This document shows positions 23,582 through 31,182 of a stretch of 35,135 nt of DNA, piece after piece; the stretch's first letter is position 1; each line of letters begins with the position of its first letter. The notes below the pieces were generated by a model. The model was given only the letters and a program-made list of their open reading frames with translations. It ran no database searches and was not told the origin of the DNA. Source of the stretch: Clostridia bacterium (GTDB lineage Bacteria; Bacillota; Clostridia; Christensenellales; Aristaeellaceae); assembly GCA_017476605.1 (NCBI GenBank), contig JAFUZM010000004.1, positions 1 to 35,135 of the forward strand, given 5' to 3'. The translations under genes and the position numbers were made by a program.

Positions 23582-25558
23582 TCAGCGTCCCAGAACTTTT
23601 TTCGCCATTTCTACAACATGCATGGCTGTAAACTCATACTTCTTGAAGAGCAGGCCGGCAGGTGCACTGTCACCATAGCGATCCAGACCAATTACTGCGC
23701 CATCCAGTCCGACAAAGCGATACCACGGCTGGGTTGCACCTGCTTCAATGGCAACGCGTGCACGAACCTTCTTTGGCAGAACACGGTCCTTATAAGCATC
23801 TGACTGCTCAAGGAAGCGCTCCATACATGGCATGGAAACAACACGGGCATCAATCTTCTCGGCGCGCAGCATTTCCTTTGCTTCCATGGCCTGCTCAACC
23901 TCACTTCCGGAGGCGATCAGGAGGACGTCCGGTGTCTCCTTATCCGAATCAGCAAGGATATATCCGCCACGCATCACATCGTCATTCTTATGCTCGTACT
24001 GCGGAAGATTCTGCCTGGTCAGTACCAGTGCGGTCGGACGACCATCAGAAAGCGCGGTCATCCAGCCGGCAGCCGTCTCATATCCATCTGCAGGACGGAA
24101 TGTGAGAATGCCCGGCATTGCACGCAGCGTGGCCAGCTGTTCAATCGGCTGATGCGTTGCGCCGTCCTCACCGACACCAATGGAGTCATGTGTGAGAACA
24201 TAGGTAACCGGCAGCTTCATGATCGCTGCCATGCGCATGGCATGCTTCATGTAATCGCTGAATACAAAGAAGGTTCCGCAGAAGACACGCAGGCCGCCAT
24301 GCAGTACCATGCCGTTTACAATTGCTGCCATGGCATGCTCACGGACGCCAAAGTGCAGGTTGCGTCCAGCACGATTCTCAGCGCTGTAATCTCCGCCACC
24401 CTTGATATTGGTCTTATTGGACGGAGCAAGGTCCGCACTTCCGCCAACCAGGTTCGGAAGAATGGCAGTCAGGCGCTGGATCATCTCGCCGGAGGTAGCA
24501 CGGGTAGCCATCTTGCCCTCAAACTTCCACAGCTCCTTGTTGTTGATGATATCAAGCGGCAGCTCCGTATTGTGCCAGTTGTCCCATTCCTCAGCCAGCT
24601 CCGGATATTCCTCACGATATTTGGCAAACAGTGCCTGCCACTCGGCCTCATCCTGGATGCCGCGGTCCATCTTATGGTCACACCAGTCATAGACCTCCGG
24701 ATCCACAGCAAACGGCTCCTCCGGCAGCCCCAGGTTCTTCTTGGTCGCAATGACGTTATCTACACCAAGAGGCTCGCCATGAGCACCCGGGGTTCCCTCT
24801 TTTGCCGGGCAGCCAAAGCCGATCTTCGTGGGACAGATGATCAGGGTCGGGCGATCACTGTTCTTGGCTTCCTGAAGCGCAGCCAGCACCTGTGCGCGGT
24901 CATTGCCATCCGCCACACGGATGACGTTCCAGTTATATGCCTCAAAACGTGCACCAACGTTCTCTCTGAATGCAATATCCGTATTGCCTTCAATGGAGAT
25001 CTCATTGTCATCATAGATGAGAGTCAGCTTGGAAAGACCAAGTGTTCCGGCCAGAGAGCAGGCCTCAGAGGAAATGCCCTCCATCATGCATCCGTCGCCG
25101 CAAATCGCATAGGTCCTGTGGTCGACGACCGGATATCCCGGACGATTGAAATGCTCGGCCAGCATCGTTTCGGCAATGGCAAAGCCCACAGCATTTGCAA
25201 CGCCCTGTCCGAGAGGACCAGTGCTGACCTCAACGCCATTGGTTTTCCCGTACTCGGGATGCCCCGGTGTAATGGAATCCAGCTGACGGAACTGCTTAAG
25301 GTCCTCCGTCGTCACACCATATCCGCTGAGATGCAGGAGAACATAAATGAGCGAGCTCGCATGACCGCTGGAAAGAACGAAACGGTCACGATTTGGCCAC
25401 TTTGAATCATCCGAATTATGACGCAACACGTCAAACCATAATGCCGACGCCAGCGGCGCCATTCCCATTGGAGCGCCCGGATGACCGGAATTCGCCTTTT
25501 GAACCGTGTCTGCTGCGAGACCACGAATTGTATTTACCACTTTCTGTTCAATATCCAT
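23582..25558 (-). CDS. tkt: Transketolase
   Basis: 658 residues from the ATG at 25558, the usual length. Transfers two-carbon ketol units between sugar phosphates in the non-oxidative pentose phosphate pathway, using thiamine diphosphate and a divalent metal. Visible motifs: KANSGHPGAPMG near the N-terminus, STGPLGQGVANAVGFAIAE, the ThDP motif GDGCMMEGISSEA with the downstream DDN, and in the pyrimidine domain FGVREHAMAAIVNG, followed by THDSIGVGEDGATHQP. GGAG lies 8 bases before the start; the longer in-frame start would overlap the promoter. A consensus-like promoter and a strong terminator make it a single-gene unit. Confidence 0.96.
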   Translation of the reverse strand: MDIEQKVVNTIRGLAADTVQKANSGHPGAPMGMAPLASALWFDVLRHNSDDSKWPNRDRFVLSSGHASSLIYVLLHLSGYGVTTEDLKQFRQLDSITPGHPEYGKTNGVEVSTGPLGQGVANAVGFAIAETMLAEHFNRPGYPVVDHRTYAICGDGCMMEGISSEACSLAGTLGLSKLTLIYDDNEISIEGNTDIAFRENVGARFEAYNWNVIRVADGNDRAQVLAALQEAKNSDRPTLIICPTKIGFGCPAKEGTPGAHGEPLGVDNVIATKKNLGLPEEPFAVDPEVYDWCDHKMDRGIQDEAEWQALFAKYREEYPELAEEWDNWHNTELPLDIINNKELWKFEGKMATRATSGEMIQRLTAILPNLVGGSADLAPSNKTNIKGGGDYSAENRAGRNLHFGVREHAMAAIVNGMVLHGGLRVFCGTFFVFSDYMKHAMRMAAIMKLPVTYVLTHDSIGVGEDGATHQPIEQLATLRAMPGILTFRPADGYETAAGWMTALSDGRPTALVLTRQNLPQYEHKNDDVMRGGYILADSDKETPDVLLIASGSEVEQAMEAKEMLRAEKIDARVVSMPCMERFLEQSDAYKDRVLPKKVRARVAIEAGATQPWYRFVGLDGAVIGLDRYGDSAPAGLLFKKYEFTAMHVVEMAKKVLGR

Positions 25559-25613
25559 ATCCTTGTCTCCTTTAATTGTATTTGTTGAGGCAACGTACGT
25601 ATTTTCCTTACTT

Positions 25614-25642
25614 ATTGTATTCGCTTTTCCTGTTTCATACAA
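25614..25642 (-). promoter_or_regulatory. Promoter of tkt
   Basis: On the minus strand TTGTAT (25642-25637), 17-base spacer, TACAAT (25619-25614). It leaves a leader of about 50 bases. Confidence 0.68.
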
Positions 25643-25757
25643 GCCCTTAATTCAAAATTAAATCCATTTTGTCTCCCTGTCAGCATAGGAGCAAAACAGG
25701 CAACAGAATCAAAGCCTTAACTCCATCTTGTCGCTTTTTTGAATCCGCAAAACTCGT

Positions 25758-27110
25758 TTATGCCTTTGCTTTCAGCATGTTAATTTTACTCAGAATCATC
25801 CGCTCATTGTAGAGGAAGAAGAGGCATGCACCGATCAGGCAGGTCACCGTGGCAATCACCGCTGTCATACGATAGCTGCCAGCTGTTTCGGATACCGTCA
25901 CCGAGGTAAAGACCACCATGGCAAGCGCCTGGCCCATTTTAAAGGCAAAGGTTCTGGCAGCAAAGAACATACCGCTGCGATCCTCGCCGCTTTCAAGTCG
26001 GCTGAGCTCCGCCACATCCGCTACACATGCCTGCGGCAAAATGCCGAGAATCGCCATGGGAACCGCTGCCAGCACAGCAATGATGAATCCCCAGTAGAGG
26101 CCCTGTCCGCACAGGCTTGTGATCAGGAACACAAAGGCATAGGCAAAAAAGCCGGTAATGATCAGGCGTTTCTTGCCAAGCTTTGGTGCCAGCTTATTGA
26201 CCAGGGGATAAAGCAGCACGCTGATCAGTGTCATCGTAGCCGTCAGGACAAAAGTCCAGGTGTCCTCAATGCCCATCAGTTTGGTCTCATAGAAGGCAAG
26301 GCCGGTCTGGAACAGCGTCAGTGCAAAGAAATAGATCACATCGCTGTAGACAAAGCGGCGGAACTGTCCGTTCTTAAAGGTTTTGAGCAGCGAGGAAAAG
26401 GCCTTGGTCTTGCTGGGCTTGCTGTCAATATAGTCGCGCTCATGGATGTAGAGCGAGGGCACCAGCATCGCAATGCAGGCAATCGCCGCCATGAGCGCCA
26501 CGGCGAGGCGGATGGACATCGTCTGGCCAACCATGGGTTCCAGCATTCCGGCCACATTTGGCAGCATAAAGGAAATGCTTTGTCCGGCGATGAAGGTGAA
26601 AGAAATGTAGGTGGAGACATTGATCCTGTGCTCCTGCGTATCTCCGAGCTCTGCAATGAGGGCATTATAGGGAGTGCAGAAGATGGTCATAAACAGATAA
26701 AAGACCAGGAGGAGCACAAACAGGAGGACATCATTTACGATGATGCTGCCCGTCTGAGGAAGGGTAAAGAGGCCAATGGTCACCAGCGAAAAGGGGACGG
26801 CGATCGCGCGCATAAACGGAATCCGGCGTCCGCCCTTATAGCTGCTGCCATCTGACCAGCCTGCAATCAGGGGATCCGTAATCGCATCAAAGATCCGGCC
26901 AACAGCCAGCACCAGACCGAATAGTGTCAGCCGGAACAGGATCGGGTTCTGGGTAATTCCTGAGGCAAAGATTCCGGTGTTTGGATTCTGCGCATCCGGG
27001 CTTCCGGTATAGTAATAGACCATCCAGTTTGTCACAATGCCGGAGAGCAGGCTCCATCCAAACTGTCCGACGGCAAAAATCCAAAGCAGCTTATTCGTGA
27101 TCTTTTTCAT
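25758..27110 (-). CDS. GPH-family (MelB-like) sugar:cation symporter
   Basis: 450 residues with about 12 membrane segments. It has the glycoside-pentoside-hexuronide signature: an N-terminal helix starting LLWIFAVGQFGWSL, then GRIFDAITDPLIAGWSDGS with the aspartates that bind the coupling cation, GRRIPF, and CTPYNALIAELGDTQEHRI. GPH carriers import oligosaccharides or glycosides with sodium or protons. The substrate cannot be read from sequence. Its start lies inside trmD (20-base overlap), so it is probably translated from the trmD message; GGAG lies about 12 bases upstream. tkt follows with its own promoter. Confidence 0.9.
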   Translation of the reverse strand: MKKITNKLLWIFAVGQFGWSLLSGIVTNWMVYYYTGSPDAQNPNTGIFASGITQNPILFRLTLFGLVLAVGRIFDAITDPLIAGWSDGSSYKGGRRIPFMRAIAVPFSLVTIGLFTLPQTGSIIVNDVLLFVLLLVFYLFMTIFCTPYNALIAELGDTQEHRINVSTYISFTFIAGQSISFMLPNVAGMLEPMVGQTMSIRLAVALMAAIACIAMLVPSLYIHERDYIDSKPSKTKAFSSLLKTFKNGQFRRFVYSDVIYFFALTLFQTGLAFYETKLMGIEDTWTFVLTATMTLISVLLYPLVNKLAPKLGKKRLIITGFFAYAFVFLITSLCGQGLYWGFIIAVLAAVPMAILGILPQACVADVAELSRLESGEDRSGMFFAARTFAFKMGQALAMVVFTSVTVSETAGSYRMTAVIATVTCLIGACLFFLYNERMILSKINMLKAKA

Positions 27111-27903
27111 CTGATTGTTCCACTCTTTCCTTTTTTTCTATGGGGTCCGTTTCAGATTCCAGGTTAAGCCTTTCAAATACCTCATCCACCATTTTTTTCT
27201 GGCTTCTTGTCAGCTTCCTCCCCTCAAGATAGGCGCTCGCCATTTCCGGTCTCCGCTTCATTGTCAGGTACAGAGATTCCTGAAACTGCCATTTTGCAAT
27301 TTCTCTGTGGTTTCCGTTAAGAAGCGGTTCCGGAACCATCAGGCCTTCAAACTCCCTTGGCCGCGTATACTGGGGATATTCAAGCAGCCCGGAGGTAAAG
27401 CTTTCATCCTTTGCGCTGTTCTCACACCCAAGCACTCCCGGCACCAGCCGTGCCACGCTGTCCACCAAAACCATGGCCGCAAGCTCGCCGCCCGTCAGCA
27501 CATAGTCCCCAATGGACACCTCCTCATCAATGCACAGATCAATAGCTCTCTGGTCCACGCCCTCGTAATGTCCGCACAGGAGAATCAGGGAGGATTCCCC
27601 TGCATATCGCTCGACATCCCGTTGGGTCAGCGTTCTCCCTTTTGGCGTCAGATAAATCCGTTTTCCGGTAAAATTTTCGCCCTGAACATCCCGCATTGCA
27701 TCCACAATGGGCTGTGCCAGCATCACCATGCCGGCACCCCCGCCAAAGGGCGCATCATCCGTATTGTGGTGTTTATTCGTCGCATAGGCGCGAATGTCCA
27801 CTTCTCGAATACTTAGATGTCCTGCCTTCTCCGCTCGCCCCAGTATGCTGGTATGAAGTGGCGCAAACATTTCCGGAAACGTCGTCAGTATTGTGATCTC
27901 CAA
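27091..27903 (-). CDS. trmD: tRNA (guanine37-N1)-methyltransferase
   Basis: Makes m1G37 in tRNAs, preventing +1 frameshifting, as a SPOUT-fold dimer. Characteristic segments: ILTTFPEMF at the N-terminus, DDAPFGGGAGMVM, YLTPKGRTLTQ, LLCGHYEGVDQRAID, the SAM knot SIGDYVLTGGELAAM and PQYTRPREFEG. 270 residues is slightly long because of a charged tail (IEKKERVEQSDEKDHE) that overlaps the next gene. GGAGGGG lies upstream. In most Firmicutes trmD is next to rpsP, rimM and rplS; here the neighbours are an unknown gene and a sugar transporter, so the ribosomal context is lost on the visible sides. Confidence 0.96.
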   Translation of the reverse strand: MEITILTTFPEMFAPLHTSILGRAEKAGHLSIREVDIRAYATNKHHNTDDAPFGGGAGMVMLAQPIVDAMRDVQGENFTGKRIYLTPKGRTLTQRDVERYAGESSLILLCGHYEGVDQRAIDLCIDEEVSIGDYVLTGGELAAMVLVDSVARLVPGVLGCENSAKDESFTSGLLEYPQYTRPREFEGLMVPEPLLNGNHREIAKWQFQESLYLTMKRRPEMASAYLEGRKLTRSQKKMVDEVFERLNLESETDPIEKKERVEQSDEKDHE

Positions 27904-27924
27904 TCAATCCCCTCCAATTCCTTT

Positions 27925-28503
27925 TCAGGATTGATTTTCCTGTTTCCCGGCCAGCTTCTCAAGGTCTGCAAACATCCGTTCCTCGCCACCGCCAAACTGG
28001 AAAATGTCCACTTCCTTAATGACAAAATAGTCCTGCCCATCTGGCTGTCCCATATAGTTCATCATGTCCATGTCAAACTTAAGGTCATTATATCCCAGCA
28101 GTCGGCCATTGTATGCCTGCATACCGAGATAGACCGTCGCAATCTGGTTTGTCATATGGCAATACCTGAGCACTGCGCCATATACGGTCGCTTTCTTTCT
28201 GAGTGCCGGACGGATTCGAAGATGATCCTGTCCTCGAAAGTGCAGCACACTGGTCAGCCGGTTTTCAAATTCCTCCCCACGAAATACGCTGTATACACCC
28301 TCAAGCTTTCTGATCCGATAGGAATCGAATTCCCCCCAGGGCATATATTCGCTCATCAGGAAATGTGTATTGTCAATCGCCTCAACATAACCGACAATGA
28401 TCCCCTCCGGATCAAAGGGATCGACATTGACCGATACTAGTTCCCCATCCTCCATTGCCTGTTCCAAAAGATAGGCATAATAATGATTCACTTTTTCCTC
28501 CAT
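27925..28503 (-). CDS. Conserved hypothetical protein between rfbA and trmD
   Basis: 192 residues, soluble, acidic. The first half contains a beta-rich stretch (VSVNVDPFDPEGIIVGYVEA, then THFLMSEYMPWGEFDSYRIR, KLEGVYSVFRG) reminiscent of small SH3/Sm-like domains seen in uncharacterised Firmicutes proteins. The second half has KATVYGAVLRYCHMTNQIAT and ends near KEVDIFQFGGGEERMF. I know no function. It sits 11 bases after rfbA and 21 bases before trmD, in the same direction, so it is co-transcribed with both. No strong SD precedes the ATG, hinting at coupling to rfbA. Confidence 0.7.
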   Translation of the reverse strand: MEEKVNHYYAYLLEQAMEDGELVSVNVDPFDPEGIIVGYVEAIDNTHFLMSEYMPWGEFDSYRIRKLEGVYSVFRGEEFENRLTSVLHFRGQDHLRIRPALRKKATVYGAVLRYCHMTNQIATVYLGMQAYNGRLLGYNDLKFDMDMMNYMGQPDGQDYFVIKEVDIFQFGGGEERMFADLEKLAGKQENQS

Positions 28504-28514
28504 TTGATATCTGC

Positions 28515-29399
28515 TCAGTACTGAATCTTCCCCTCCGCAACAGCACGAAGATGCTCACCATAGGGTGATTTCCCATACGCCTTTGCGCTTTCCCTGAGCT
28601 CATCCAGTCCAATAAAGCCGTTGATATAGGCGATCTCCTCCGGTGCAGAAATGGTAATCCCCTGGCGGCTCTGAATCATTTCCACAAAATTTGAGGCAGC
28701 CAGAAGTGAGGCCATGGTGCCGGTATCCAGCCATGCATATCCGCGTCCCAGGTTATGCGCATTCAGGCGTCCTTCCTTTAAATACATCTCATTGAGTGAT
28801 GTGATTTCCAGTTCCCCGCGTTCCGACGGCACAACTCGTTTTGCTAGTTTGCACACATCCGAAGGATAAAAATAGAGACCTGTTACCGCATAGTTCGACT
28901 TCGGATGCTTCGGCTTTTCCTCAATGCTCAGCACCCGTCTGTTCTCATCAAACTCAACCACGCCAAAGCGCTCGGGATCCGGCACATAGTATCCGAAAAT
29001 TGTCGCAAATCCCGACTCAGCATCCTTTGCAGCCGATTTAAGTAACGTGCGAAATCCGCTCCCATAGAAAATATTATCTCCCAGGATCATGCACCCAGCC
29101 TCCCCGGCAAGAAATGTATCCCCCAGGATGAACGCCTGTGCCAACCCATCTGGATGGGGTTGTACGCAGTAACTGAGCTGAATGCCAAACTGTCCGCCGT
29201 TTCCCAGAAGCGCGTTAAAGCGCGGGGTATCCTCCGGCGTGCTGATAATCAGAATATCCCGGATGCCCGCAAGCATCAGGGTGGACAATGGATAATAGAT
29301 CATCGGTTTGTCATAAATCGGCAAAAGCTGCTTTGATGTCACTTTCGTGAGCGGATACAGCCTTGTTCCGGATCCGCCTGCCAGTATAATTCCCTTCAT
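28515..29399 (-). CDS. rfbA: Glucose-1-phosphate thymidylyltransferase
   Basis: First enzyme of dTDP-L-rhamnose synthesis, forming dTDP-glucose. 294 residues. Key parts: [18 protein letters not shown] (nucleotide loop), [62 protein letters not shown] and GYAWLDTGT. These distinguish the RmlA/RfbA type from other sugar nucleotidyltransferases such as GlgC. GGAGAGG precedes the ATG. rfbBCD are not in the window, so the rhamnose pathway must be completed elsewhere. It is downstream of the APH-like gene and upstream of an unknown gene, same strand. Confidence 0.95.
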   Translation of the reverse strand: MKGIILAGGSGTRLYPLTKVTSKQLLPIYDKPMIYYPLSTLMLAGIRDILIISTPEDTPRFNALLGNGGQFGIQLSYCVQPHPDGLAQAFILGDTFLAGEAGCMILGDNIFYGSGFRTLLKSAAKDAESGFATIFGYYVPDPERFGVVEFDENRRVLSIEEKPKHPKSNYAVTGLYFYPSDVCKLAKRVVPSERGELEITSLNEMYLKEGRLNAHNLGRGYAWLDTGTMASLLAASNFVEMIQSRQGITISAPEEIAYINGFIGLDELRESAKAYGKSPYGEHLRAVAEGKIQY

Positions 29400-29458
29400 C
29401 GATACATTCCTCTCCGCCTTCTCTGCCTACGTTTCCCACATCAAAGCTGTTTTGATGT

Positions 29459-30220
29459 TCACAACAGCTCATCAAGCAGCAGATAGTAATCCATCTGCTC
29501 CCTGTCCGGCTGCATGGAAACCGCATCCCAGAACAGCCCAGGATCCAGCGGTCTTGGTTTCCCGCTGTACTTCCCACTGAAATTATCCTCAATGCTCCGT
29601 TCACACAGAGCAAGGTCCCGCCAGAGATCTGCTGCGCCTGCGCTTCCAAGATCAATAAAGCCCGCAACATGTCCATGACCCACCAGGATGTTGGGAAGGC
29701 ACAAATCTCCATGGGAAAAGCTGTGGCCGGTCGCAGGGCGATTCATTTCCAGCCAGGACAGCAGTCTCTCCGGATCGGTAAATCCCATGGAAACGGTCCG
29801 GGTACTCCACTCAGATACATCCACCTCTCCCGCCAGAACCCGCTGTTCCGCCCGTTCAAGGTCCCTCTTAACGGCATCCTGTTTTGGACATTCTACATGC
29901 CTGAGGAGATCAAACGCCTCACCCAGTGCGTCCATCAGCGTGGTGGGGTTTTCCATCAGGGCCTCGCTGCAGGCCATGTCCCCATGAATCCGTGTCATCA
30001 GGATCGCCGACATCCTCGGCTCCGCCTCCGACTCAAACGCCAAAACACGTGGCACAGGCAGTTTCCCTTCAAGCCAGGTCAGCATCGCGGACTCTTCCCG
30101 CAACGCATCGGTTCTCCCGATCTTAAGCACCATGTCCGGGTACATCCGAACCTCTGCCCCGGACTTCCCGATGCTCTCCCGTGTATACGGAATCCCTTCT
30201 ACCAAGCTCTTAATACTCAT
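29459..30220 (-). CDS. APH(3')-like aminoglycoside phosphotransferase family kinase
   Basis: 253 residues, near the 264 of APH(3') enzymes. ATP-binding lysine K33 in MVLKIGR; catalytic loop SHGDLCLPNIL (169-179, base D172); metal-binding FIDLGSAGAADLWRDLALC (from 189, D190). HGDxCLPN and the DLG...AD.W.DLAL pattern are hallmarks of the APH(3') group that phosphorylates kanamycin/neomycin. The usual arginine after DLG is serine here. The C-terminus ends YYLLLDELL as in APH(3'). It could confer resistance or phosphorylate another small molecule. CGGAG precedes the ATG. Location in a housekeeping gene row, without a mobile element, suggests a long-resident gene. Confidence 0.85.
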   Translation of the reverse strand: MSIKSLVEGIPYTRESIGKSGAEVRMYPDMVLKIGRTDALREESAMLTWLEGKLPVPRVLAFESEAEPRMSAILMTRIHGDMACSEALMENPTTLMDALGEAFDLLRHVECPKQDAVKRDLERAEQRVLAGEVDVSEWSTRTVSMGFTDPERLLSWLEMNRPATGHSFSHGDLCLPNILVGHGHVAGFIDLGSAGAADLWRDLALCERSIEDNFSGKYSGKPRPLDPGLFWDAVSMQPDREQMDYYLLLDELL

Positions 30221-30508
30221 CCGTATCTCCGTTGCAAGTACATTTGGATCCGATCATTTACCCAAGCCAAATGCGCGATGAGCATGCTCCGCTGCTTTCA
30301 ATGCTTTCCAAACTCCGCACAAAGGCATGGCTGTATTTTACCAGATAGCCCCATCCTTGTCCATCTGACAATTCCATGATTGTGGATTTCACTGTCTGTC
30401 CAAATTCACGGGCATTGTTTTTCCCAGATGAGCATCCTGGTCTTTGGGCTTTGCAGTCCGGTCAGTGCTCATTCTGTTATTGCTGCGCATATGAGCAGCT
30501 CCTGGCAT
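30221..30508. other. Intergenic region between divergent genes
   Basis: No gene, repeat or hairpin that I can support. It must hold the promoter for the leftward aph-rfbA-trmD row, but I see no confident -35/-10 pair on the minus strand. Confidence 0.4.
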
Positions 30509-30537
30509 TTGCTTTTTTCGCCCCTTGCGAATACAAT
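30509..30537 (+). promoter_or_regulatory. Probable promoter of the Cys-cluster gene
   Basis: TTGCTT (30509-30514), 17-base spacer, TACAAT (30532-30537), about 75 bases before the start at 30612. Confidence 0.6.
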
Positions 30538-30611
30538 ACAGGGACCATCATGATACATTACTCCCGGAAAACTCGCTCCATCCACACACGAACCGTTCAG
30601 AAAGGATTCCC

Positions 30612-31085
30612 ATGTCAAATACAGCACTCATTGAAACATGCCGGGCGTTGCTCCAGGATAAGACGCCTCTTGCCTCCAACTGTGGCCGGCTCTGTCGCGC
30701 TGCCTGCTGCCAGGGAGACAGCACCACGGGGATGATCCTTTTCCCCGGAGAAGCCGAACTCTACGAGCAATGCTCCTTTGGTGAAATTCTGCCCTTGAGC
30801 GAGCCAATTGGTCCTGCAGACAAGCTGCTTGTCTGCGGCGGAACCTGCCCCCGCTCGGAGCGTCCCCTTGCCTGCAGGCTCTTTCCTCTTTTTCTCCGTC
30901 CCAAGGATCCGCCCATGCTCATCTTTGATCCCAGAGCCACAATGTGTCCGCTGTGTCAGGGTCAACCCAGGCTCCAGCGCTCCTTCATAATGACTGCCCA
31001 CCAGGTATATGCGCGTCTCATGGAGGATCCGGAGTGTCAGAGCTTTCTTCGTGCACTGGACCGCGAACTGTTTGGCCTGTTTTAA
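30612..31085 (+). CDS. YkgJ-like cysteine-cluster protein
   Basis: 157 residues from the ATG at 30612 (AAGGA 5 bases upstream). Cysteines are grouped as in zinc/iron-chelating YkgJ-type proteins: C24-x3-C28-x3-CC(32,33), then CGGTCPRSERPLACRLFPLF (C75, C79, C88) and a CPLC pair (112, 115). RPLACRLFP matches the family's RPxxCRxFP. It probably coordinates a metal or iron-sulfur cluster; biological role is unknown. It is a single-gene unit convergent with the lipoprotein gene. The roughly 97 bases between the two stops hold no clear terminator. Confidence 0.75.
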   Translation: MSNTALIETCRALLQDKTPLASNCGRLCRAACCQGDSTTGMILFPGEAELYEQCSFGEILPLSEPIGPADKLLVCGGTCPRSERPLACRLFPLFLRPKDPPMLIFDPRATMCPLCQGQPRLQRSFIMTAHQVYARLMEDPECQSFLRALDRELFGLF

Positions 31086-31182
31086 AGAAAGCTCTTTGTC
31101 TTCTTTGCCGGTACATTGGGCGTCGCCCACTTGTCAGGTACCTGCTCCGTGGCAGATCTCGTATCTGGCCCGACAGAGTTCC

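Noticed and set aside
23990..25405. 471-codon plus-strand frame across tkt
   Set aside because: Shadow of transketolase, whose motifs are clear on the minus strand.
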